Of a stretch of DNA of 44,827 nucleotides, positions 15,000 to 23,260 are shown one piece after another; position 1 is the first letter of the stretch; each line of letters starts with the position of its first letter. The notes beneath the pieces are model-generated. The model worked only from the letters and a program-made list of their open reading frames with translations. It was not told the origin of the DNA and ran no database searches. Made by a program: the position numbers and the translations under genes. Source of the stretch: an uncultured Mucilaginibacter sp. (lineage in GTDB: Bacteria > Bacteroidota > Bacteroidia > Sphingobacteriales > Sphingobacteriaceae); assembly GCA_903887275.1 (NCBI GenBank), contig CAISPD010000018.1:1-44827 (forward strand). Direction: 5' to 3'.

Positions 15000-16916
15000 A
15001 TGAAAACAAAACCTTTGCTTATCGGAATCAGCATAGTTATAGTACTGGTATCTACTTTTTTCATCGTTAAAAATCAGTTTAAGGTGGGCCCCGAAAAAAA
15101 CGGGGTGCGACAATTTCTCGTTGCCTTTAACAAACAATTGGGTGCGGGAAATACTGACAGCGTAAAATCTTATTTTGAGTTAAACCAAAAGGCAGCGGTA
15201 TTAAACAGGCTCATCAGCGTGCTTACCAATAAAACAGGTTTAAAAGGCGACGAGCTCCCGCTATTTAAATTAACCTTGAGTATTGACAGTGTATCGATCA
15301 AAATTCTTACAAAAGAAATAGCGGAGGCGGATATTCCTGTAAAATTTGCTAATGATACGCTGGGTTCCAAGGCTACGTTCTTGAAGTTGAGGGTGCGCAA
15401 AGTTTCAGGCAAGGGCTATAGAATTGTACAGGTTGATGCCAGCAAATTAATGTCTGATTATTTAGCATTTACCAATTTTATTAAAAGCAAAACACTCACC
15501 GATAAGGATATTTACAGCGAACTTACCTTAAAAGCGTTTGAAACTGCAAAACACTTGAAAGGCAAGTATGACACCGTTATATGGTTTTCGCATTTGGGCG
15601 ATAGTACCTATTACTACGTGGTAAACGGCAATTGGGACCAGGACCTGGTTGTTTACCGCCGAAATGATACTGTTGTAGGACCTTATCAAATGGGACTGGT
15701 GGGGCCAAACCTTAAGGTAGTTATACCACCTCAATTTGATATGGTACATACCATTAATGCTACATTTCCGAGTTTAATAGAGGTTGAAAAAGGGAACAAA
15801 AAAGGATTTTATGATCTCAATGGCAAAAATGTGGTGCCGGTTAATTTCGAACAGATATTTCCGATAAATGACGATAACAATATTGCCGTTTTGAGAAATG
15901 GGGACGACTTTTTTTACCTGAAAAAAGACTTAACCATAACAGCTAAAGTCGACTTGAAATTCGGTGATTTCTTGCTCAAAATAAGGGATTTAGGTAATCA
16001 GGTAAATCTTTATTCAAAGGCTTTAAATGTGGTAACAGAATATAATTCACGAAGGAATGATGGTGCAGTTTACATTGCCCCATCTTACCTGGTCGACCTA
16101 AATATGATATCAATTGCTGAAAATTTTAAAAACCCCCTGCGGAAAGTAGCTTACGATAATGTAAACGCGAATTATAATATAGGCTTTTTAACACAGGTTA
16201 AAGACGAAAGCAATTGGATCACAGCTTCGTTCTATTCGGTCAGAGACTATTTTTTAGGTGGGCGAAGTGAATTTTATGATAAACGAAACCTGGTGATCGT
16301 CGACAAAAAAAAGAATAAAGTTTATTCAAGCGATATAGGTATCAATTACGTTCGCGAAGAGGATGATGGCGCATCTTTGGATGGTGTTTGTGATATCAAA
16401 AGCATCAAAGTGTTGAATGATAGTTTGTATGAGGTAAAATCGGGCGCCGTGTTATGGGCGAATTTGTACGATTCAACGAAAACACTGACCGGCGGCCCTT
16501 ATTATCACTATATGGCTGTGAAGAACAATAAGCTGGTTGAATTACCCAATCAACGTTATTTTGGCTTCACCAAATACATTAAAATGGACGATACCTACCT
16601 GAACAATTGTTACCGGTTGATGGTTGGGAAAACCTACCATGTAGGTCAGGAACAGACCATCGATCATATAACTCCGGAAATATTGCGTTATATGAAAAAC
16701 GAGATATATGCCGATTATGGCTACAAATTTAAAGACAGCAGGTGGCAGAGAGTGTTTGAAGATATGCCCGCGTATGGCTATGATCCAAATTCACAAAAGC
16801 CTAAAGAAAGCAATGTATCAGTTGATGATTCGCTGACGGAAACAGACAAATACAATATTAACTGGATAAACCAAAAACTGAAAGGTACCAAAAACAATAC
16901 CATAGCTTCGAAATGA
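15000..16916 (+). CDS. WG-repeat-like exported protein
   Basis: A 638-residue protein beginning MKTKPLLIGISIVIVLVS, a signal anchor. An earlier ATG at 14964 would put 12 extra residues before it and is less likely. The middle has repeats resembling WG/KWG units (KKGFYDLNGKNVVPVNFEQI, GPYQMGLVGPNLKVVIPPQFD). No enzyme motif is seen. Its TGA overlaps the ATG of the DUF2306 gene, so the two are co-expressed. It probably faces the periplasm. Function unknown. Confidence 0.75.
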   Translation: MKTKPLLIGISIVIVLVSTFFIVKNQFKVGPEKNGVRQFLVAFNKQLGAGNTDSVKSYFELNQKAAVLNRLISVLTNKTGLKGDELPLFKLTLSIDSVSIKILTKEIAEADIPVKFANDTLGSKATFLKLRVRKVSGKGYRIVQVDASKLMSDYLAFTNFIKSKTLTDKDIYSELTLKAFETAKHLKGKYDTVIWFSHLGDSTYYYVVNGNWDQDLVVYRRNDTVVGPYQMGLVGPNLKVVIPPQFDMVHTINATFPSLIEVEKGNKKGFYDLNGKNVVPVNFEQIFPINDDNNIAVLRNGDDFFYLKKDLTITAKVDLKFGDFLLKIRDLGNQVNLYSKALNVVTEYNSRRNDGAVYIAPSYLVDLNMISIAENFKNPLRKVAYDNVNANYNIGFLTQVKDESNWITASFYSVRDYFLGGRSEFYDKRNLVIVDKKKNKVYSSDIGINYVREEDDGASLDGVCDIKSIKVLNDSLYEVKSGAVLWANLYDSTKTLTGGPYYHYMAVKNNKLVELPNQRYFGFTKYIKMDDTYLNNCYRLMVGKTYHVGQEQTIDHITPEILRYMKNEIYADYGYKFKDSRWQRVFEDMPAYGYDPNSQKPKESNVSVDDSLTETDKYNINWINQKLKGTKNNTIASK

Positions 16917-17563
16917 GTATTGCCTTTAAACTGCTGCGCTATTTTGCCTTAGTGCTCGTACTGATATTGTGCCTTGGCACCCTTCAGTACCTCAGTTTTA
17001 AGCCCGACACCGCGTTTTTAAAACTGAAACAATTTGCGGTAAAAACAGGCTTTTACCTTCCTGCATTTTATGCGCATATTTTTGGGGCATCGGCTATTTT
17101 AATTGCCGGGTTTTTCCAGTTCGCGAAGAAAGTACAGCAAAACAAACCCTTACACCGCTTACTGGGTAAGATCTATATTTTCGGCGTGTTGTTTTTTGCG
17201 GCACCCGGGGCCTTCGTAATGACGCTCTTTATTCACCGTGGAACTGGTGTTTTCATCTCATTTTTACTGCAAAATACATTATGGGTAATTTTTACAACTG
17301 CTGCATGGGTTTTGATAAAAAAGCGGGAAATAAATCAGCATATCATGATGACGCGGCGCAGTTATGCATTGGCTTTTGCGGCAGTTACACTTCGTTTTTA
17401 CATCTGGGCATTAACTGAAATTGGTTATGGTGTAGCGTTCCACAACAATTACCTGATCATAGCCCTTGCCAGTTGGATCCCCAATTTGTTGGTAGTCGAG
17501 ATATATAACTATTATCAGCGCAGGAATAGTGCTGATACCAATCTAAAGCAAATGGTCAGTTAA
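16913..17563 (+). CDS. DUF2306 membrane protein
   Basis: A 216-residue polytopic membrane protein with about six hydrophobic helices. HRLLGKIYIFGVLF and the HIMMTRRSYALAFAAVTLR segment are typical of the DUF2306 family, where conserved His/Arg residues sit near helix ends. It is translationally coupled to the WG-repeat gene (4-bp overlap). Biochemical role unknown. Confidence 0.82.
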   Translation: MSIAFKLLRYFALVLVLILCLGTLQYLSFKPDTAFLKLKQFAVKTGFYLPAFYAHIFGASAILIAGFFQFAKKVQQNKPLHRLLGKIYIFGVLFFAAPGAFVMTLFIHRGTGVFISFLLQNTLWVIFTTAAWVLIKKREINQHIMMTRRSYALAFAAVTLRFYIWALTEIGYGVAFHNNYLIIALASWIPNLLVVEIYNYYQRRNSADTNLKQMVS

Positions 17564-17609
17564 ACCTGTTGTACAGGTAATAACAATGGATTAAAGCAAC
17601 AATTAATAG

Positions 17610-18755
17610 CTACCTGGCCTTGTAAACTTCCGTCCCCTCCAACACAATATCATCCACATTATCTACAACTTCGCGGATCTTACTATCGAGGTTTTTTACT
17701 GCATTTTCAAGTAATTCAAAATAATCGGCGGGTGCCTGGTAATCTTCGGCTCTAATCAGGTCGAGCATGCCGGTGATGGTTGTTAAAGGTGCCCTGAATT
17801 CGTGGGCCTGTAAATGTGCAATTTTTAACAGCGACTGGTTTTGAGCGAGTATCTTATGTTCGCGGATTTTACGGTCGCTGACATCACGGATGATATAGGA
17901 AATGCCGATAATTTCGCCGTTCATATCCCTTGCAGTTTCAAAGGAGGCCTCCCAGTAAATGATGCCATGCGCTCCATAATCTGTCGAACCCTCTTCAAAT
18001 GCTTTCTCGCCGGTAAGGGCGGTGTTGAATCCTCCCAAAAACTTATTTACAAAATCTGGCGCGATGTATTTTACCAGCATATTACCTCGTTCCAACTCGG
18101 CACCGTGTACTTTTTTAATAAAATTGAAAGCCACCTTATTAAAATCCAACACTTCCCCCGACATGCCCAGCAAAACGTGAAAATTAGGCGCACTCTCAAA
18201 AAACGACCTGAGTGTAATTCCAGCATTTTTCATTTGCTGACTTTGCGTTTCAAATGCTTGCTTGTTTTTCTCCAGCAATTTGATATTAGCACGGTGCTCC
18301 AACAGGTTAACGGCTTGTTTTGCCAGCATCTTAAACATCAATTGCTGGTGGTGGTTTAGTATATTGACCCGCTTGTCGGTCACACAAAGGGTGCCTATTG
18401 TTTGCTTGTCACTTGTAACCAGCGGTACTCCTGCAAAAAATCGCAAAGATGTTTCGTTAAAATTAGCCAGATCAGTAATAGAACTTTCGATATCGGTAAT
18501 ATCCTCTATCATTACCAGATGCTGGCTTTTTGCAATGTGAAGGCAAAGCTGATATAACTGTGGAAAATGATCGACTTTAGCCCCTTTGCAAACCCCTGCC
18601 CATTGCTTCTCACCATCATAAAGCATTATGAAAGCCACCTGCGCATCGCAAATTTCGGAAGCCATTTGCACAAGCTCCTCAAATTCGGGATCATGCTGCA
18701 AGTCAGGTTCGTTAATACGCGCTGCGCTTTGCAGGCGATTTTTTTCATCAGGCAT
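17610..18755 (-). CDS. GAF-PAS protein with a histidine-kinase H-box but no ATPase domain
   Basis: A 381-residue cytosolic signalling protein. Residues about 20-165 form a GAF domain (CDAQVAFIMLYDGEKQW, GTLCVTDKRV). About 185-305 is a PAS domain with a PAC end (GISYIIRDVSDRKIREHK). A HisKA-like helix with the candidate phospho-His at 318 (HEFRAPLTTITGML) follows. The protein stops 63 residues later, so the HATPase_c domain is absent and no downstream frame supplies it. It may be phosphorylated by another kinase or act by binding only. Confidence 0.82.
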   Translation of the reverse strand: MPDEKNRLQSAARINEPDLQHDPEFEELVQMASEICDAQVAFIMLYDGEKQWAGVCKGAKVDHFPQLYQLCLHIAKSQHLVMIEDITDIESSITDLANFNETSLRFFAGVPLVTSDKQTIGTLCVTDKRVNILNHHQQLMFKMLAKQAVNLLEHRANIKLLEKNKQAFETQSQQMKNAGITLRSFFESAPNFHVLLGMSGEVLDFNKVAFNFIKKVHGAELERGNMLVKYIAPDFVNKFLGGFNTALTGEKAFEEGSTDYGAHGIIYWEASFETARDMNGEIIGISYIIRDVSDRKIREHKILAQNQSLLKIAHLQAHEFRAPLTTITGMLDLIRAEDYQAPADYFELLENAVKNLDSKIREVVDNVDDIVLEGTEVYKAR

Positions 18756-18887
18756 TGTGTTCGTGATGTTATTGTTGATGTTAGCAGATTTAGTACGGTT
18801 TAAAATCCGAAAATGTTCTATTTAAGATAAATGGAGCCTGTTTTTGTTATTCCGAAAAGTTGAATTGTTGTAAAAAGAATCTGAAAT

Positions 18888-19268
18888 TCAAGCCTTTAAC
18901 GCAAGGCCTTTTTTCATCAAAACATCGATCAAAATAGCCAGCAGGATACCGGCTGTATAAGACAAAAGGTCGCCCCAGAGAAAAGTTTCGCCTAAAACCA
19001 TGCGGCCAAAAAAAGTGTGGCGAATATTATCGAGCCATGGGGCTTTGTACAATTGACTGAACTCGATCGCAAAGCTGATACCAATGCTCGCTATTGCAAT
19101 ATTCCAAAACTGCGACACCGGGTAAAAAATGCGTAATATAAAATAGATCATGGTGGCCCATAAAACGTCGCCGAGCCATAGTGGAAAGACAGTAAATTTC
19201 CGCGATAATAAACCCAGAATGATTATTAGGCAAGTAAGCAAACCATATTTTAGGCGCGCCTTAAGCAT
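18888..19268 (-). CDS. DUF2809-type small membrane protein
   Basis: A 126-residue protein starting MLKARLKYG. A longer frame opens at 19346 but would run through the upstream stop region, and the start at 19268 sits one base after the lipoprotein stop (TGATATG), as expected in an operon. Four hydrophobic helices are visible, with LGDVLWATMIYF and WGDLLSYTAGILLA typical of DUF2809 (VanZ-like) proteins. Function unknown. Confidence 0.72.
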   Translation of the reverse strand: MLKARLKYGLLTCLIIILGLLSRKFTVFPLWLGDVLWATMIYFILRIFYPVSQFWNIAIASIGISFAIEFSQLYKAPWLDNIRHTFFGRMVLGETFLWGDLLSYTAGILLAILIDVLMKKGLALKA

Positions 19269-19269
19269 A

Positions 19270-19926
19270 TCAGTTTTCGACAGGCATATCCTTAAACTGT
19301 TGAGGCGTAAGTGGGCGGTATCCTGGCGGAGTTGAAAAAACCCCATCAGGCACTGGCCCCAAAATTATTTCCTTTAGCGATGTTTTTACCGGTATCTCGT
19401 TCTGCTTGGTAGTAAATTCTATCGGTACACCGTAGGTAGTATCGAAAGGCATCGTAAGATAACTACCCGGAATTGCAATTTTTTTGCAGTACCAGATATC
19501 GGAAGTAAGGCCGGTACCTTTATCCTCGATCTGGTATTTATAAGCTTTGTATCCCGCTATTGTAGCAGAATCTTTTGTAGAGGAATACTCATAGCCCAGT
19601 GGCGCAGGCAAAAGTTGTGTTTGGTCTGCTTTCGCATAGTCGATCTGATAACTGGCGGCGGATGAATGTAACAATACGCGCAAAAACGAAGTAGGTTGAT
19701 AACGGATCACTGTGGTTGCTTCATCGCCCTGCTGTTGGATGGTGACCGTTGAATCGCCTTTAAAATAAACAACAGCCTGTTTGGGCAAATATGATGCATA
19801 GCGGCTCAGGCTATCTGGCAACTGGTACGTAATGGTATAAATAATTTTTCCTTGTTTTACGGGTACTTTGTTACAGCCTGTAAAAAGAATAGCAACCAGG
19901 ATCACAAAAATTGACGCTTTGAACAT
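19270..19926 (-). CDS. Lipoprotein (GLPGLI/DUF4412-like)
   Basis: A 218-residue lipoprotein. The start at 19926 gives a clean signal peptide with lipobox LFTGC; the earlier start at 19956 would only lengthen the leader. The mature part is beta-rich: GKIIYTITYQLPDSLSRYA, a GYKAYKYQIED segment and a DIWYCKKIAIPG motif, as in secreted Bacteroidota GLPGLI/DUF4412 proteins. It is coupled to the DUF2809 gene downstream. Role unknown. Confidence 0.7.
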   Translation of the reverse strand: MFKASIFVILVAILFTGCNKVPVKQGKIIYTITYQLPDSLSRYASYLPKQAVVYFKGDSTVTIQQQGDEATTVIRYQPTSFLRVLLHSSAASYQIDYAKADQTQLLPAPLGYEYSSTKDSATIAGYKAYKYQIEDKGTGLTSDIWYCKKIAIPGSYLTMPFDTTYGVPIEFTTKQNEIPVKTSLKEIILGPVPDGVFSTPPGYRPLTPQQFKDMPVEN

Positions 19927-20147
19927 GTTATTTTCAATCTGCCGCAAATTTACCAAAAATACCCTGCTATCCCGAATGCCTGGCTTTGTAACTGTCTGAA
20001 AAAAAATGTGTTGACAGCCTCAACATTTTTAAAATTGCTTACGTAAAAAAGATGCAAATAAAAGAGACTGAACAACATAAAGCATTTACTTAAGGCTTTG
20101 TGAAATCCATAAACTAATTAAACTAAAACAATTTAGGAATTTAAAAT

Positions 20148-20651
20148 ATGAAAAGCTTCAAAAAGCTGATTATGATTTTGTTATCCTGCGCGATATTCGT
20201 ATCGGCAAGCGACAAAGTGTATGCCCAGCAGGAACACGTGCTCACCAAATTTGGCGATGATGTAGGCACATTAGATGGAATTATAAAGGCTTACTATGAT
20301 GTAGTGAGCGTTAAAAAAGGTGAAAAAGTAAGCTATGAGCGGGATAGTCTGCTGCACATTGCAGGCGTTAAGATTGGCTCGGCCGGTATTGATGCAAAAG
20401 GTAGCCCGGTGCTTCACTTCACAACGCTGAAAGAATATCATCGCGAATCGGATGCTTACATGGAGCGTAACGGATTCTACGAACGTGAAACTGCACGCCA
20501 GGTGCATAATGTTCGCAATATTTATCACGTATGGAGCTCTTACGAATCGCGTTATACGCCCGATGGGAAGGTTATTGCCCAGGGTGTTAATAGCATCGAA
20601 TTATATTATGATGGCAAACGCTTTTGGATATTGGGCTGGTTCTACGATTAA
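20148..20651 (+). CDS. Exported NTF2-like protein
   Basis: A 167-residue protein with a cleavable signal peptide (MKSFKKLIMILLSC... VYAQ). The mature domain has the cone fold pattern of NTF2/SnoaL-like proteins (LDGIIKAYYDVVSVKKGEKV at the start, NSIELYYDGKRFWILGWFYD at the end). A ligand-binding or structural role is likely; no catalytic residues are evident. It lies 63 bp before the next gene and may head the operon to 23117. Confidence 0.72.
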   Translation: MKSFKKLIMILLSCAIFVSASDKVYAQQEHVLTKFGDDVGTLDGIIKAYYDVVSVKKGEKVSYERDSLLHIAGVKIGSAGIDAKGSPVLHFTTLKEYHRESDAYMERNGFYERETARQVHNVRNIYHVWSSYESRYTPDGKVIAQGVNSIELYYDGKRFWILGWFYD

Positions 20652-20714
20652 TTATTACAGCCACGTAACCTTGAAGAAAACAAACCGTAATAGTGCACAA
20701 ATAATACCCACACC

Positions 20715-21062
20715 GTGAACATAAAAAGTTTTGACAGTATCCCGGCCAATAAGACGATAGAGAACGACTTAGAGCCATTTAAGAAAACTGATGAGCGCCC
20801 AGCTACATCCCGCGCCGAACTTTTAGATGAGTTTGATGCACTGCTTGCTAATCACCAGCTTGATAACAAAATTACCAGGCGTTACCTCGGACGTATCCGA
20901 CTACCCCGACTTATTGGTGGTGTTTTAGGAGCGGCGATGTGTGTTGTAGCTGTGGTACTGGTTTTAACACCTCCGGCTTCTCACGATAATTCAGTTAGGT
21001 ATATACTGGCTTCAGCCATGTTGGTTTCAGGCGCTTATATCGCTGTACGATTCGCCCTATAA
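20715..21062 (+). CDS. Small two-helix membrane protein
   Basis: A 115-residue protein starting at GTG. A charged N-terminal half (about 70 residues) is followed by two hydrophobic helices (GGVLGAAMCVVAVVLVLT and ILASAMLVSGAYIAVRFAL). No family recognised. It lies 21 bp before the phosphatase gene, so it is probably a membrane partner of the partner-switching cassette. This is inferred from spacing only. Confidence 0.6.
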   Translation: MNIKSFDSIPANKTIENDLEPFKKTDERPATSRAELLDEFDALLANHQLDNKITRRYLGRIRLPRLIGGVLGAAMCVVAVVLVLTPPASHDNSVRYILASAMLVSGAYIAVRFAL

Positions 21063-21083
21063 TCTATCCGAAGGAATAACGAT

Positions 21084-22223
21084 ATGTCTAGTCCGAATGC
21101 AAAAAGGGTATTACTGGTCGATGACAATCCCTTGTTCCTGAAGATTATATCTCATGCCTTTACAAAATCGGGGTTCGAAATAGCCTCCTGTGCTTCTGCA
21201 AGTGAGGCCATCGATTACCTTAATCTGAACATACCGGATGCTATCCTTTCCGATTATGAAATGCCGGAAATGAATGGCATTGAATTCCGGAAAGTGTTGA
21301 TGAATCATGCCGATTTTAAGGATATCCCTTTCGTTTTCCTTAGTTATATCACCGATAAAGATCTGATGGCCGAAGGTCTCGATCTGGCTGCGGTTGATTA
21401 CGTTGTTAAAGAAACCCCGGTTAACGTTATCGTATCCAAAATAGGTAACCTGATAGATACCGTACAAAAACAGCGGGAGTTATCGGTTCTCGAGATCAAG
21501 AAAGCAGCCCTGGCCTTAAATATCCGGACCGTTCCGAAAGTTGCCCCGGCAGTAGAGGGTTACGACGTTGATTTCTGGCATCAGGCATACCAGGACGTAC
21601 CCGGCGGCGATTTTATCGATTTTATTGAAGTTGATGAGCGCTACAGCTATATCGTACTGGGCGACGTAATGGGTAAAAAGTGGGTAGCATGGTTCTTTAC
21701 TTTCAGTTTCCTGAGTTATATCCGCGCAGCTATTCGCTTCGGCATCATGAATGGCGATTTTTCGACAGCCGAAATTCTGCAGAAAGTTAACAGCGTTATA
21801 TGTTATGATGATGCTTTAAAGGATATCCTCTCTACCATGTCGCTGATCATGATCGATAAACAGGAAAAGGTGGTTAGCTATTCGGGCGCGGGTGACTTGC
21901 CTGCACTCCATTATCACGCTGAAACCGGCGCTATGGAACAGGTAGACTCATCGGGCCTGCTATTGGGTTTATTCCCTGATGGGGGTTATACCGAAGAACG
22001 GATCACACTCAAACCTGGGGATCAGCTTTATATTTTTACCGATGGCCTGATTGATTATGAGGATAACGGTGAGAAAAAAAGTGATTATAACCTGTTTAAA
22101 AGTAAACTATCAAATATGATCGCAGAGGGCCTTAACTTTAAACAAATAAGGCAAAACCTTTTACAAAACCTGTCGCCTTCCCTGGTTGACGATTGCAGTA
22201 TTATTAATATCCACAAACACTAA
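21084..22223 (+). CDS. Receiver-PP2C phosphatase (RsbU/SpoIIE type)
   Basis: A 379-residue cytosolic protein. Residues 1-120 are a receiver domain with D13/D14, phospho-acceptor D57 (LSDYEMPEMNG) and K109. A linker helix leads to a PPM/SpoIIE phosphatase domain with metal-binding Asp residues: PGGDF (D176), LGDVMG (D194), FTDGL and the terminal VDDCS. It should dephosphorylate the STAS protein encoded next, in response to phosphorylation of D57. The motif GDLPAL replaces the more common GHNPPL. No kinase for its receiver is adjacent. Confidence 0.9.
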   Translation: MSSPNAKRVLLVDDNPLFLKIISHAFTKSGFEIASCASASEAIDYLNLNIPDAILSDYEMPEMNGIEFRKVLMNHADFKDIPFVFLSYITDKDLMAEGLDLAAVDYVVKETPVNVIVSKIGNLIDTVQKQRELSVLEIKKAALALNIRTVPKVAPAVEGYDVDFWHQAYQDVPGGDFIDFIEVDERYSYIVLGDVMGKKWVAWFFTFSFLSYIRAAIRFGIMNGDFSTAEILQKVNSVICYDDALKDILSTMSLIMIDKQEKVVSYSGAGDLPALHYHAETGAMEQVDSSGLLLGLFPDGGYTEERITLKPGDQLYIFTDGLIDYEDNGEKKSDYNLFKSKLSNMIAEGLNFKQIRQNLLQNLSPSLVDDCSIINIHKH

Positions 22224-22233
22224 ATAAAAATAT

Positions 22234-22578
22234 ATGATCACCGTAAGTAATGAAGGGCCCAAATTTGTCATCGCCGATGTAACCATCACCGAAGCCAACC
22301 TGAGCAATTCGGATCAGTTCAAAGCTGAGTTAGTTAGCCTGCTTGATCAGCATAAAAAAATCATCATCCTGGATTTACAGGAGCTGAAATATGTTGATAG
22401 CGCCTTCCTGGGTGCTTTAGTAAGCGCACTAAAATATGCCATCAGTCTTAAACTCGATATCGTGCTGGTAGGATTGCGTAACGACATCCGCGACCTGATC
22501 AAACTGATCAGACTTGATAAGGTATTCAAGATCTACAATTATGCCGAAGAGGCGCAATTTGCTGTAAACAAGTTCTGA
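22234..22578 (+). CDS. STAS-domain anti-sigma factor antagonist-like protein
   Basis: A 114-residue single STAS domain. The phosphorylation-site motif is DLQELKYVDSAFLGALV, with the Ser after Asp as in SpoIIAA/RsbV. It would be phosphorylated by the HATPase kinase encoded next and dephosphorylated by the PP2C encoded before. It starts 10 bp after the phosphatase stop and its last base overlaps the kinase start. Confidence 0.88.
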   Translation: MITVSNEGPKFVIADVTITEANLSNSDQFKAELVSLLDQHKKIIILDLQELKYVDSAFLGALVSALKYAISLKLDIVLVGLRNDIRDLIKLIRLDKVFKIYNYAEEAQFAVNKF

Positions 22579-23117
22579 TGCAAAACTGCGCGGATAAGCT
22601 GGGATTCGAGTTCGACAATAGTGCTGAAAAGCTGGTTGGCTCGCTGGAGTATATGCTCGAACATATCGCGGGCAATTTACCGGCGCGCGCCGACGCGGAA
22701 GATATCCTGTTCAAAAGCAAGGTGATCATCACCGAATTGCTTACCAATGGCATTAAACATGCCGGTAACAGCAATACCTGGTTCGAAATTGAAATATATC
22801 CCGACTGCCTCGTGATTCGCAAAAACGACAAGGGTACACCTCTTTACCTTGTTGATCCGGATCACTTGCCAAAAGTAGCCGATGAGAATAAAAAACTGAT
22901 CAGTGCTGATATGCTCAACTCGCTTTATGCCATTTGGGAAAGCGAAAATCATATCCGCTTTGCGAGCGAAGAGGGCTCATTCGACGAAGTTTTGCCTGTT
23001 GAACAGGTGATGGAACACTTCGGCATACTCATCATTACCTGTTCGTCGGACGAATTTACTTATACCTACGACAGGCTAAGCTATACCAACACCTTCAGGG
23101 TTCAATTACTATTCTGA
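22578..23117 (+). CDS. RsbW-like serine kinase (HATPase_c) of the partner switch
   Basis: A 179-residue protein. The N-box ITELLTNGIKHAG at about 50-62, the G1 region RKNDKGTPL and a G2-like EHFGILIITC are those of the GHKL fold found in anti-sigma kinases. It would phosphorylate the STAS serine and bind another partner. The C-terminal half has an inserted segment (DPDHLPKVADENKKLI) not typical of RsbW. No sigma factor is encoded nearby, so the partner is unknown. Confidence 0.82.
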   Translation: MQNCADKLGFEFDNSAEKLVGSLEYMLEHIAGNLPARADAEDILFKSKVIITELLTNGIKHAGNSNTWFEIEIYPDCLVIRKNDKGTPLYLVDPDHLPKVADENKKLISADMLNSLYAIWESENHIRFASEEGSFDEVLPVEQVMEHFGILIITCSSDEFTYTYDRLSYTNTFRVQLLF

Positions 23118-23260
23118 CCATTCGGGTCATCTCCTGAATATCATTTACCAAATTGTTGTACGTTCTTAACAAGCCGGAGCCGATATGTCACCGTGTGCGT
23201 ACATTTATACTCATTAAATTTTATCTTTATCCAAAGCTGAGTTAAGGACGAAAAAGCCTG

